Positions 54,501-64,000 of a stretch of DNA of 64,000 nt are shown piece after piece. The translations under genes were made by a program, and so were the position numbers. This DNA comes from Kingdonia uniflora (lineage: Eukaryota; Streptophyta; Magnoliopsida; Ranunculales; Circaeasteraceae), in the NCBI GenBank assembly GCA_014058105.1, contig JACGCM010002394.1, forward strand, positions 372,001-436,000, given 5' to 3'. Below the pieces are notes generated by a model. The model ran no database searches. It was not told where the DNA came from and saw nothing but the letters and a program-made list of their open reading frames with translations. How positions within the stretch are numbered: position 1 is the stretch's first letter; every line of letters begins with the position of its first letter.

Positions 54501-55707
54501 AAGGCTGGAACATCCCTAATGAAATCTGCCTTTTCCTTCTTGCCTTGGGAATAGACATACAACAAATCTAGTATAACCCAAATGCGCAGGACGCAATGAT
54601 CTGGTAGCCAGACCTACACAGTGCGTTCACAAGAATGTTTTTGACACTCTTCGCAGAAGAGAGGACACGGCATGGTGATGGAGATATGTGTGGAGTAAAG
54701 CAATCCACCCGAGACTAGGAGGTTTTGCAAGGCATCTGCTGAACCATCTTCTACCTGTGGAAGACATCATCAAGAAGAAAGGCATAACCTTGGTCTCGGT
54801 CTGTCATCAATACCACAATAACTCAGAAATGGAAACGCATACACTACTACATTGCCCCCCTGCGGCCTCTCTCTGGCAAAGGGCTATAAACTGCTTCTTC
54901 TATGATCCTATACCTACAAATACTTGGAGAACCATTCTGGAAAGGGGAAAATCGTCTATCCCATATATTAAATTCTTATGGATTGCCATGGTCTTCTCTA
55001 TATGCAACAACATTTGGTACGCAAGAAATAAGTGGCGCTCAAATGGATTCAAGATTACAATCCAGAAAATCACGCTGAACTTCCTAATGGATATCGCAGA
55101 TGCTGTCCACCTTTCTCAACATACGATGAACAACACAGTTCATGACCTGAAGATCATAAAGGCGCTAAATGTCCAATGCAAACCACGAAAATGCAATAAC
55201 ATCGAGAGCTGCAGATGGTTACTCCCTGAAGCGAACGAGGTTGAAATATGCTATGTTGGATCGGCTATGGGCAATCTAGGACTGGCGGGGATTGGTATAA
55301 TGTACATAAATAACACCGGGGAGGTCTTGGGCACTTTCAGCAAATCAATTGGTCAAGCTACAAACTATATAGCAGAGACCACTGCAATCATATCGGGCGT
55401 TCAAGGTGTTGTAGCATACGGCTGGAGACGAGTTTGGGTTGTCTCCGATTCAGCTGCAGCTATTAAAGCTTTCCTCAAAGACAATATACCATGGTCCTTC
55501 AGAACAGCGTGGAATCTGATTACTCCTTATCTTCAGAACATTTGGTTCAGTCATGTATGGAGAGAATGCAACTTCTCTGTAGATCACCTCACACGGAGAG
55601 GGTCAGACCTAGAGCAGCCTATGGAAGAATGGACTAACGGCAAACCAAGCTACCTACATGACATCGAAGAGCACACAACAAAATACTTTAGAGTTAGAAG
55701 GAGGTGA
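51540..55707 (+). pseudogene. L1-type LINE ORF2 (endonuclease, RT, RNase H)
   Basis: The endonuclease begins MKDLFWNARGLGN (51608) and has IGDFNVVLRTSEI, IQFTWSNAQS, LVVMDRCLQNAEW and YSDHPLIMG. A linker reads RIKWLHAGDKNAKYFYATTK (52641). RT (52900-53810) has NPSSIPHYRPICLSNFHFKF, NMALKIDISQAYDTLSWTF, MSRGLKQGDSFSPILFAIAE and HILFTDDIFMFVNGN (FTDD instead of YADD). At 53834 it continues YLGITL...QGRVSLAKSVLNSIP. A zf-RVT-like part (54688-54890) ends HTLLHCPPAASLW. RNase H (55246-55620) has GLAGIGIMYINNTGEVLG, AET and VVSDSAAAI, but its first Asp is lost (CYVGSA for the usual TDGSA). At least six shifts or stops break it. It is the continuation of ORF1 at 16830-18995. Confidence 0.92.
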
Positions 55708-58085
55708 ACATTTCTAGCACTATGCTAGGTGACTTGGCCTTTAATATTTTCTCAGTTTTTTCGTAATTACCTTATTGGTTTTTACCAGGACTGCCGACAT
55801 ATACACTAGTGACATGTACTAGTAAATATCAAGCAACCCTCGCACTCGACTGTAAATATTCCATAATATATCCGACTAAACTTTATGCAAAAACAAAAAC
55901 AAAGCAAAAATAGTACATGCAACAAACCACTTCCTTCGTCTCCAACATGTGCTCAGATGAACTGGAATTCGCTCGTAATGGTCCGTAAAACATGGTGAAA
56001 TGGACTGCGGATCCGAGATATGACAACCTGAACTTCCATTTGCAGATCCAGCCAAGTTCAATTATACTCATCTCTAGTAGTCGTGACCCAAACGTTTAAA
56101 TCGTGTAAGCAGGTTTAAGCCTCTTTTATGTGTAAAAATAACTTAAAGTTGTTTTTATGCAAATTATCTCGTGGGAGCCAAAAGATTGAAGATGCAACAA
56201 TGAAACTGACGAAAATCAAATACTAATTTATTAAATGTCTCTACTAAACTTAACCTAAAACAAACTCAACTCAAAAACTCAAAAGAAAGGGGCAAAACCA
56301 TTTCATTTATATCCTACTAATAACCCTACTACTAATTTCGGGAAAGAGACACACAGACGAGTGGGTAAACGACCCGCTTCACATCATGTTCTTAAAACTT
56401 GGTTTGCGGTTTTAGTACACGAAGTCCCAATTATGAGCTTTATCCAAAAAAATTCTATTCTTAATGTCTGCGCATGAAATGTAGTTGGTTCTGGAAAATA
56501 TCCCTTCTGATTAATTAGATATGAAGAGACCCTCTGCATCTTCGGAGTTCAAACTTGAGTAGTCAAATTGATGTTTCCTTCTCGGGCTGGCCGACTAGTT
56601 AAGTTCTTTCGAGACACATGGGCTATCGCAAAATATCTGGTTACAACTAGATGCTTTGCCCAACTATATAGTTTGCTTATTCTAAGTCTTTTCGCTAACT
56701 TTTCCAAGTCACCTAGGTCATAAGATTTTATTTTATTTTATTTTATTTTTAGAATTGATTAAGACTAAATATGGAATAGTATCTCTCTTAAACACTCAAT
56801 GGGGACCTCATTTTACTCAACTTGTTCGCGATTATTACTTGGATTTTATGCTCCCACCAATTCCTGTATTAGTTGCATACGTTAAATTAAGTTTTTATTC
56901 AGCAATTTTGTACAATTTTAAACAAGAGTCGGTTCAAGTGCAATTGGATTATTAAGCATTTTAAACCAGTCTTTCTTTCGGATGATTTGAACTAATGTTA
57001 ATAGTTTGAGGATGATGCCTACAAACTATGGAGCTATATTTGGTTTCGGATTTTATCTTTATATCACATCTTTTTCTTGCAGTTTTTAATATTTATACCC
57101 GTGCGTCTCCTTTAAGATCAAGCAAAACCCGTTGATAGTATTATGGTTCGCATAACTATAACTGTGTATGCTTTGCTCAAGGATAAAATTATGTGCTTAC
57201 CGCTATTTTCTTTCTTAACCTTTTTTTAACTAGGTATGAAACCCTAGAGTTGCAATGATCTCATTACCTTAAGACTTATTTTCAAGTTAACACCAAAAGT
57301 GTTCTATGCGCTACCAAAATCCATTAACCAGTTCTCTCCCTTGCTGCCACCACAAGAGAGAAACGTGTAAGGTTTTATCAAGAGTTTGAAGTATTACATT
57401 GTGAAAAAATGTGCTTGATCTTTTGCGAATGTTCTCTACCGTGTTCTTGAGCAACTGTGTCTCTAACATGAATGTTTGAGCACGCTTTAGTGGCATCGAG
57501 ATGATACTATTTGTAGCCGTCCAGCGAGTACAACGCATGGGATTTATCTTTCACATGATGAAATTCTGGTACGTACCATATGTACGTACCCTGTCTAAGA
57601 TAATGTGAAATGATGCCACTTGATACGGTCTTTGTCGTTCTCTCTTACAAAAGATTGAAATCCATTATTGCTGAATTGAACTCCTGGCAAATCTTACTGG
57701 CCCAAACTAAAATGTAATTAAGGCATCTCTACTTTACTAACCTTTTGATAGTAAATAATTATTCTCATTGTTTGTACAATGTGGTATGTGTAACATCAAT
57801 TTCATGTGCAAACTAAGCATTTACGAACTTATTAGGTGAACTAAAATGCCAAATTTAATCCGACAGACTTGACAATCTTGATTTGGACATGACTATTGCG
57901 AATAGACGTATGATGAGTGATATAAATTTGCGGTGGCTTCGATCACGTGAAATGGTCTATGCATCTATGCTAGAATCAATTTGGGTAATGCCGTTTCTTA
58001 CTTTTGGATCTTTCTAGCAATCTCAGCCTCATCATACCCTATTTCTACTTAACTGATCTTTTCGACTTTAAGGCACTCCCCAACA
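55708..58085. other. LINE 3' flank and intergenic sequence upstream of the SAUR gene
   Basis: No poly(A) tail clearly ends the LINE. Short frames (56755-56955, 57538-57311 minus, 56071-55876 minus) have no recognisable domain. An (ATTTT)n run lies at 56727-56751. A perfect inverted repeat GGTACGTAC-CATAT-GTACGTACC lies at 57568-57590. Confidence 0.5.
57944..57949. promoter_or_regulatory. G-box upstream of the SAUR gene
   Basis: CACGTG within GATCACGTGAAA lies 214 bp upstream of the SAUR ATG and about 140 bp upstream of the TATA box. G-boxes are known binding sites for PIF and BZR-class bHLH/BES1 factors that control many SAUR genes. Use at this gene is inferred from position only. Confidence 0.45.
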
Positions 58086-58086
58086 C

Positions 58087-58094
58087 TATATATA
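58087..58094 (+). promoter_or_regulatory. TATA box of the SAUR gene
   Basis: ACTATATATAGACC contains TATATATA 64-71 bp upstream of ATG 58158. This predicts a start of transcription around 58120 and a short 5' UTR. It is the best-formed core promoter in this part of the window. Confidence 0.7.
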
Positions 58095-58157
58095 GACCAA
58101 GCTAAGGACATCTTACGATACCAACCACAATTTACTTGAAAACTAAAAATCGTAGCA

Positions 58158-58589
58158 ATGGCCCAGTCTAGAAACAACGGGAGAAAGAAGATTGGTATCG
58201 TAAAGCTCAAGGTTGTAGTTGAGAAACTAACAAAGAGTCTTTCGCTTAGTAAGAGACACCCCGCTTCTACCGATTTCCAAGAATCTGATGAACTTATTCA
58301 TGACTCCAAATCCGTGCCGGAAGACGTGAAGGAAGGACACTTTGTGGTGCTTGTCATTGACGATGGAAAGCCTAAGAGATTTGTAGTGGCATTGAGTTAT
58401 TTGAATCATCCCGCGTTCTTAAGATTGTTGGAGCAAGCGGCCGAGGGGTTCGGTTTTGCACAAGAAGGTGCTCTCACTATCCCTTGTAGGTCTAGTGAAC
58501 TTGAAGGGATACTCGCGAGGCAATCCAAAGAAGATAGAGATGGTGGCAATGGTGGTGGATCGAATATTTCTTGTAAAAACATGGCGTAA
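58158..58589 (+). CDS. SAUR-family auxin-responsive protein
   Basis: An uninterrupted single-exon frame of 143 residues starts at the first ATG after a clear TATA box. Residues 1-35 are basic (MAQSRNNGRKKIGIVKLKVV). The SAUR domain follows at about 54-116: VPEDVKEGHFVVLVIDDGKP, KRFVVALSYLNHPAFLRLLE, QAAEGFGFAQEGALTIPCRS, SELEGIL. The V-P-E/D-V..G, Y.NHPAF..LL..AEEFGF and G.L.IPC patterns are the family signature. A Gly/Asp-rich tail ends at TAA 58587-58589. SAUR proteins of this type inhibit PP2C-D phosphatases and so promote plasma-membrane H+-ATPase activity and cell expansion. They are usually short-lived, intronless and auxin- or brassinosteroid-induced. The frame shows no lesion, so it is probably functional. 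The subgroup looks like the SAUR30/41/71/72 type, but the exact orthologue is not decided. Confidence 0.93.
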   Translation: MAQSRNNGRKKIGIVKLKVVVEKLTKSLSLSKRHPASTDFQESDELIHDSKSVPEDVKEGHFVVLVIDDGKPKRFVVALSYLNHPAFLRLLEQAAEGFGFAQEGALTIPCRSSELEGILARQSKEDRDGGNGGGSNISCKNMA

Positions 58590-59271
58590 AGTTGTTGAGA
58601 TAAGAAAAGAAAGATGTTTTGGGAGATCATCAAAACATTCAATTTTACTTTTACTCATACCCTTTCTCATTATTTTGGGTACTGCTACTCTTAGTCTATG
58701 TAACTAATTTTTCCACGTTGTTTACTCTTGCCATCTATGTTCCAAATCAAATGACTTCTTTTGGGGTTAGTGAATTCCTTAGAAAATTGATCTCTTCTTC
58801 TAGGGTTAGTAAATTCCTTAGATTATTGATCTTGGGGTGGGGGATTCGTTGGTGTAGCCTGGAGGAAAAGCTCTTTCTAACAATCACAATTAATCTAAAA
58901 CTAAAACTCGCTCACAAAAAATAAAGGCCAAAAGAACTAGGGTTTATGAGTTTTACCCCAAACTCTACATCACTTTTTCTCTTAAGCATTTCTCTCTAAA
59001 ATCAACTCTACCAAAATAAACAAAGTTTAGGCTCTAATTTTATAAAATAAGAGACTAACAAAAATAGAAACCCTAGTTAGACTCTGATTAGGAGACTTCT
59101 CCTAATTATAATGCAATTAAAATAAAATAAATATAAATAACTAAAATAAAGATAGTGGTCATGAGAGGTGGAAAGACGATATCGCCTACGTGGGCATCGT
59201 AACGACCACGTGATCCATCACATATTTTTATTTTTATTTTTACAATAAATCCAACAAATACCATTAGCTCG
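58590..59271. other. 3' flank of the SAUR gene
   Basis: The stretch is AT-rich and non-coding. A diverged two-copy direct repeat GGGTTAGT(G/A)AATTCCTTAGA lies at about 58764-58783 and 58803-58822 (period about 39). Frames across 58619-58924 have no recognisable domain. Confidence 0.5.
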
Positions 59272-59322
59272 TGTTAGATCGTGAAAGCAATGTACTCTTC
59301 TCTGCATGAAAAACTAACACCT

Positions 59323-59368
59323 CTTAAGGAGATGATCGAGTCTAGTGTATACACACTATCTCCTTAAG
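59323..59368. repeat. Hairpin with 11-bp perfect arms
   Basis: CTTAAGGAGAT (59323-59333) pairs with ATCTCCTTAAG (59358-59368). The loop contains a further palindrome-like TAGTGTATACACACTA. It lies in the U5-like part of the candidate LTR and could be an RNA-processing or termination signal. Confidence 0.7.
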
Positions 59369-59575
59369 ACAGATTCGCCCCTGTCTCCTAGGATACAACG
59401 ATCAGTCGCAGAAAGAAGAAAGCACTTCTATCTTTCTGCCAAACGAACTTTGATTGCGTTTGTTTTCTCTTTGTAAAAAGACTCAAGAAAACTCTGAAAA
59501 ACTGATGATAATAAATGAAAACGAAATTGGGTTATATAGAGCATAGGTGACTCTTCACCAAGAGTCACACCTTAA

Positions 59576-59663
59576 GGTGCGTCTGTTGGAGACACCCCAA
59601 ACCCAAAAAATGACTAAGTGGTGCGTCTGTTGAAGACACCCCAAACCCAAAAAATGACTAAGT
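59576..59663. repeat. 44-bp tandem duplication
   Basis: Two 44-bp units (59576-59619 and 59620-59663) start GGTGCGTCTGTTG and end AAATGACTAAGT. They differ at a single position (GGAGAC/GAAGAC), so the duplication is recent relative to its surroundings. Confidence 0.92.
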
Positions 59664-59931
59664 GTTTAAAGGAATCCCCATGAGCCCAAGGCCCAATCAT
59701 AGACTTATAATAATAAGCGAGTTTCCTAGGTCGATCAAGCCCATGTCGCACATGAGCATGTGACCCACTAACTTTCACACACATTACAACAAAGTAAGTG
59801 TTTGATTTACTTATATGGAGAGTTGTGATTCCCTCATATCCAATGTGGGACTAAAACCACTTAGTTCCACCATTCAAACTTAAAGTAAAAACAAATCATA
59901 TTGTATTTTCCAACAAGCAATGTCAATGCCA

Positions 59932-60757
59932 AATAGCAACGACGAGTCCCTTTATTGAATAATGGATTGTGAATTCAACTTTGTGGACCTCTTCGAGTAG
60001 AAAAGAAATGGGCTATTGGGTGCTTTTACACTAACAATTCATGGAGACATAATTCATGTTGCGCAAAATATCTTATAAATATCTGAAAACGATAAAAATG
60101 AAAAACATTACAATTTTTACTAGTCGTTTCACTGCAAGAATATCATCCCAACAGTAAAATGAGGGAATTTACAGTATGTTTCTGTTAAAAAGATAAATGG
60201 TACTAACAAACACCATCAACTTTGTAGGTTCCACAATGTTGAGAACACACCAAACCACTTCATATACTTTATTTTGTGATCTCTTCATGTCTTCTTTGTA
60301 TAAGACTCAGATTTCAGAGAGAGATGAAAATACAATGCAACCAAAGATTATGACTAGTCCAACATGAGTTAGACTATTCAACTGAGCTCTATTTCTACAC
60401 TTTTCGAATTAGACAGACTCTCACACTGTCCTTGAAAGTATGAACATGGGGTACTTATATGAGTGACAGATTAATAGTACTCACAAAAATATATTGGCCC
60501 GAACGTGCAAAGACTATTTATCACACGTGTGATAAAGAACGCACAAAAGAAAGTACAATCCTACCACAAAACTACTTTTTGGCGAAAATCACACAGTAAT
60601 ATTACATGAACTAAGCTTGGTCTATTGTATGCACAAAAAAAATAAAAATATCTAACTAACCCTTGGTCTATATAGTATACTTGCCCTAGACGTTTCCCCA
60701 CAAAATTTTGACCTAAAATCTCGTTCATAGATGGTTTGCTAAGCAAATGTAATTTCT
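59932..60757. other. Intergenic sequence without recognised features
   Basis: This stretch is AT-rich with only short frames. I see no LTR, TIR, tRNA or coding signature. Confidence 0.5.
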
Positions 60758-60946
60758 TTTAGGTGGGCTAAACCCCAATATTGCTAAGTTAACATTTTAC
60801 GATTCATTTGATTGGAAAAGATAATTTGTTTCGAGCTAATTAAGGGCACATTTAATCACATTCGATTAAATTTCTAATAAATTTGAGAATTTGATGTGAA
60901 CACGACATTGAAAAATACTTAAGAAAAGAAATTAAACAATTCATCA
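60758..60946. repeat. Diverged local repeat, first unit (others at about 62210-62330 and 62427-62620)
   Basis: Shared blocks are GGGCTAA(A/G)CCCCAAT...TACTAAGTTA, TTAATCACA-type sequence, AAATTTCTAATAAATTT and A(A/T)(C/T)AAACAAT(T/G)CATCA. The three units are diverged and flank the solo LTR. This points to a short local duplication before or around that insertion. Confidence 0.55.
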
Positions 60947-62199
60947 TGATAGACGCACAATATTTACGTGTATGACTCCTAGATTTATATTTAACTAGAT
61001 ATTTAACTAGACATTTACAGAGATAAAGAAATCGTACGTTTTTGCGGGTTTCAATAAAAAAGAATGTCTTATACACTCCTGCAGTTCATTCCCCATAACA
61101 ATTGTCAACCAAAAGTCTAATGAAGAGAGACATTGATGGAGATCATCAAGTCATATAATTTTGTGCATGGGCCAAGGAATAGAGTAAGGATTTTTAAAGC
61201 TCTTATCTTTTGTGCACAATGGAAGATATTGTTTAGAGGATTTCACATTTATGTTAATAAAAAAAACCATTGGGCTCTTGGCCCAGTGGTGGTAGTACCT
61301 CTCCACCTAGTGAGAGGTCGTGGGTTCGAAACCTCATGAGGTTGGAAACTCAGGGTTGTGGATCCCTATAAAAAAACCAGCTTATTAAAAAAAAAAAAAC
61401 TTTATAAATAAGAGGGGAATTCCAACCATTTTGGATATCTTGGAGAGTGTATTATCAAAAGATTCAAAACAATAACATTAGTTATCCTTTTTCTTTTTTT
61501 GTCATTTTACTTTATTGTGGTAATCTAGTAATATGGCGATGATAGAAGGGATGAGTAGTTAAACCTTTTAGCCAAGACTAGAGGAAGCTCCATCCATATG
61601 TAGCCTAGTTGTAGAAGTAGCTTTAATTTGAGTATTATTTCTCTTTCTCCGGGCTCAAGTTCGAATCCTTCGTTCTATGGTTGACCATAGCTAGGATTTG
61701 GAGGAATGAAGAAACTAATAACCATCTTATTTGACCATAACAAGATAGGTTATTAATACAAAGAAGAGAAAGTAAGCCTCCTTACCCAACATGACCATTG
61801 TTATGTAAGATGGTTTATAGAAAAATTTCAAATACTAATTTCTTATTCATTGTAAGTATCGTGTATACCGACCAAGGATACATGGTACGAGAACTATTAC
61901 GTATTCTAATTAAATATTACTCTCTTACGGATTACAACGGGGTGTAGCGGAATCGATGCCTTGGTTTCCACTCCAAACCAAACTTGCAATTTATTTTAGT
62001 CATCTCGTTATTTGAAACACAATCAAAAACTCTTTCTTATTGGATAATTAATTAGTAGCTCAAAACATAAATCGCATCACAAGTCTCTTGGGATATTGCG
62101 ACCCCGCTTTAACTTGTACTCGACGTTACACCGTGCGGTTGCAGGTCATTTTAAGACATCGGTAATTAAGAATTTATAACTGTTCGATTGGGGGTATCA
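60947..62199 (+). repeat. Solo Athila-type LTR carrying a SINE
   Basis: The sequence parallels the LTR at 47694-48812 from its start (TGATAGACGCACAATATTTA) through TTTATAAATAAGAGGGGAAT, TCTTGGAGAGTGT, GACCATAGCTAGGATT, CTCTTGGGATA and the final AAGACATCGGT. The last part is diverged, and the end is placed at GTATCA (62199). No internal element sequence adjoins it, so unequal LTR recombination probably removed the rest. A SINE of about 130 bp lies at 61266-61399. Confidence 0.8.
61266..61399 (+). mobile_element. tRNA-derived SINE with poly(A) tail
   Basis: The 5' part has an A-box-like TTGGCCCAGTGGTGG (61278-61292) and a B box GGGTTCGAAACC (61322-61333) at normal Pol III spacing. A short unrelated body (GGTTGGAAACTCAGGG, GTGGATCCC) follows, then an A-rich tail (61386-61399). 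It interrupts the solo LTR at a point where the complete LTR (about 47995) has no such sequence. The flanking TTAATAAAA/TTATTAAAA may be a TSD, but A-richness makes it uncertain. It is transcribed by Pol III and mobilised by LINE proteins in active relatives. Confidence 0.8.
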
Positions 62200-64000
62200 T
62201 TTGGTTAAAAATCAAGTGCATGGTTTAATCACACTAATAAATTTGAGACAAAGACGTGAGTTATTTAATATATGGAAGAAGAAATCAAACAATGCATCAC
62301 CCATGGGAGCGTTAGACAAAAATAAGCAGTATTGTCGCTTCAGATATCCCCAACAAAGAACAAAGGAAAAAAAATGACAAACACAACAGAAAGCTAATCT
62401 CAACAACTTACGTTAACTTTCTAATAGTTGGGCTAAGCCCCAATGGTACTAAGTTAGGATTTTATAATTCGTTTCGATCGTGGGAGAACATGTATTTCGA
62501 AATAAAAGTGGTTTGATCACATTCAAATAAATTTCTAATAAATTTTAAGACGTTGACGTGAATACGACGTTGATATATCTTAGTGGCAATGCTTCTACAC
62601 GGTAGCGTTAGATCGAAAAAACACTGTATTGTGGCTCCAGGCAGCCCCATTTCCACATGCATTATTACCCAAATATCAACTTGTGTTGTGATGCATGCAT
62701 GCCTCACATTATATTGACATAATGAAATATATTCAAAGGAGGCTGCCCGTATCAAAAAGATCGATGAACCTATTATCACCGGATGTTCCCGCTTCCCAAA
62801 GAAATCCAAGGAGGCAGGCGGGATCTCATCTGATCATGGAATTATGGAGTGTTAAATGACTCACACATCCCAAAAAAGTCACATAAGCTAGTGTCATAGC
62901 ATTATTTCTTCCCCATGAATTATGGCTCCTGCATTCGGCATTTATATTGACTCAAATCATGATATTTCAGCCCATGCTTTCTTACTGGTGACATAAACGT
63001 ATACAACTTGCAAACAAGATTGGAACATCATGTAGGGAGAATTACGGCGCATTATCATTTATAATCATTAGTGCTTAAGGACCGGTAGTGTCGAAACTTA
63101 GCCCTTTTGTACTGAAGGGACGGGCCATAATCAATCGTACAGTGGTCCTAAACCAACATTGATCTTTTGCCTTTGAGGTGGATCATCGGTTGTCCAAAAC
63201 TAATTAAGGTCATGAAAAGCGAGAAGGGTACATCTTTGTCGAACTGTTATATACTTGGTGCTACTATTTTCAAGTGTACCGTTTTAAGACTTAAGGTTAG
63301 GCCTAATGAAGTTCACCATTTAAATTATCTGTCTTTCAATACAACTGTTGAACCAGAGATAAAAGATAAATTTAAATAGAACATCTAGTTAGACAACCCA
63401 AAACTATTATTACTATTACAATTTCTTAGAAACTATGATATGATGACGTAGCTGATGAATATTGCGGGGATAAACCTTCCTACATGGTGTTAGTTCCAAA
63501 TTAAAACAATGCCACTCCTGATCGAATCATTTTTATTTTTAAATGTACTCATATATACAGAAATTTCGCCAGATCGGTTAATGTAATTAAAGCGAAATTC
63601 GACGAAGAGGGATGAGAGAGAAAGCAAGTCTGGGGCTAGGGTCAGAGCTCCCTACGATAGGTCATCTGAGCATGTCTCAAAAGCTCTAACCAAGCGGTTG
63701 CAGTCAAAAGCAGTACATGCTAAGGTAAATCAGCAAGAGAACTGCAAACATATGTAGTTTTTTCATCATACAATAAGTGAATTGCATTTTACTTTTGTAC
63801 AGCTCAAAGTATCCCAAACGCTTTCTTAAGATGTGATAAACCAAAATACATTTTACACTCTTTTGTTACATGCTCTTATTAATTTGGCAAACTAGGGTGA
63901 CTCGGATTCATATAGCTAATCAACATTTTGCTTAACGAATCCAGGCACTTACGAACCTGCCAACCCACATGTCGGGTAAGTCAGAATATATCCTGGCGAG
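62200..64000. other. Right-end intergenic sequence
   Basis: Apart from the diverged local repeat at 62210-62620, no feature is recognised. The short frames 62462-62809 (-) and 63167-63379 (+) have no domain and no promoter-like context. TGCATGCATGCC occurs near 62692. Confidence 0.5.

Larger units (their letters stand above)
59272..59931 (-). repeat. Candidate solo LTR, copia-like
   Basis: On the minus strand it starts TGTTGGAAAATACAATATG (59931) and ends TTTCACGATCTAACA (59272), a TGTTRGA...TCYAACA pair. A TATA box CTCTATATAACCC lies near 59543 on the minus strand, mid-element, as in an LTR. It contains two exact-length 44-bp tandem units and a strong hairpin. No internal region or convincing TSD was found, so the exact ends are tentative. 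Confidence 0.45.

Noticed and set aside
54688..55707. The 339-codon open frame as an independent host RNase H gene
   Set aside because: It is the C-terminal part of LINE ORF2 (zf-RVT then RNase H) in direct continuation of RT, and has lost a catalytic Asp.
61271..61335. A genuine tRNA gene
   Set aside because: The A and B boxes are present, but no acceptor stem or anticodon arm folds properly. The poly(A) tail and position inside an LTR indicate a SINE.

Overview
The window comes from the nuclear genome of a flowering plant with many transposable elements. The only gene that looks like an intact host gene is a SAUR-type auxin-response gene at 58158-58589. Almost everything else is decayed retrotransposon sequence: Ty1/copia, several Ty3/gypsy lineages (Tat-like and Athila-like), an L1-type LINE, a tRNA-type SINE, a non-autonomous hAT element, and probably the end of a CACTA element. 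I cannot name the species. Nearly every long element frame has stops or frameshifts, so most entries are pseudogenes.

Layout, left to right. (1) 1-5789 is the 3' part of a plus-strand Tat-like gypsy element. It holds a cluster of TTCGAACGA palindromes, an antisense (minus-strand) gene remnant with a conserved 86-bp intron, and a 724-bp 3' LTR. It sits inside the 3' LTR of (2) a minus-strand copia element, 5790-15688. That element reads, from right to left, LTR, PBS, long repeat-rich leader, gag, protease region, integrase, RT, RNase H, PPT and LTR remnant. Its protease region is present twice as exact-length 700-bp direct repeats, and between them lies a 2.2-kb fragment copied from a gypsy element like that in (1). 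(3) 15689-16800 is unassigned sequence ending in a degenerate tandem repeat. (4) ORF1 of an L1-type LINE lies at about 16830-18995, with a 730-bp hAT-type element (8-bp TSD) inside it. (5) From 18996 to 51534 the LINE is interrupted by a 32.5-kb nest. The nest is bounded by two similar plus-strand LTRs of about 690 bp and a near-perfect 5-bp TSD. Within it lie plus-strand Tat gag-PR-RT (19685-22504); a minus-oriented LTR of another family plus its antisense gene (22505-25260); a 195-bp tandem repeat; a minus-strand Tat integrase-RNase H-RT-gag block with PBS and LTR (26220-32031); an Athila-like element (32032-48812) that contains a complete nested non-autonomous Athila-like element (35880-42633, TSD TTCAT); a CACTA-like end; a third antisense gene; and the closing LTR. 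(6) LINE ORF2 resumes at 51540 and ends near 55707. (7) 55708-64000 is more gene-like: the SAUR gene, a likely solo copia LTR, and a solo Athila-type LTR carrying a SINE.

The most interesting signal is a recurrent antisense gene between the pol/3' UTR region and the 3' LTR of the Tat-like elements. It is seen in three copies plus one captured fragment, each full locus with a TATA box 170-230 bp (about 240 bp in the 5066-LTR copy) inside the LTR and pointing back into the element. Second is the 700-bp duplication flanking the captured fragment of this same gene inside copia. Third is the nested element, which has no pol but keeps an intact 197-residue ORF that I do not recognise.
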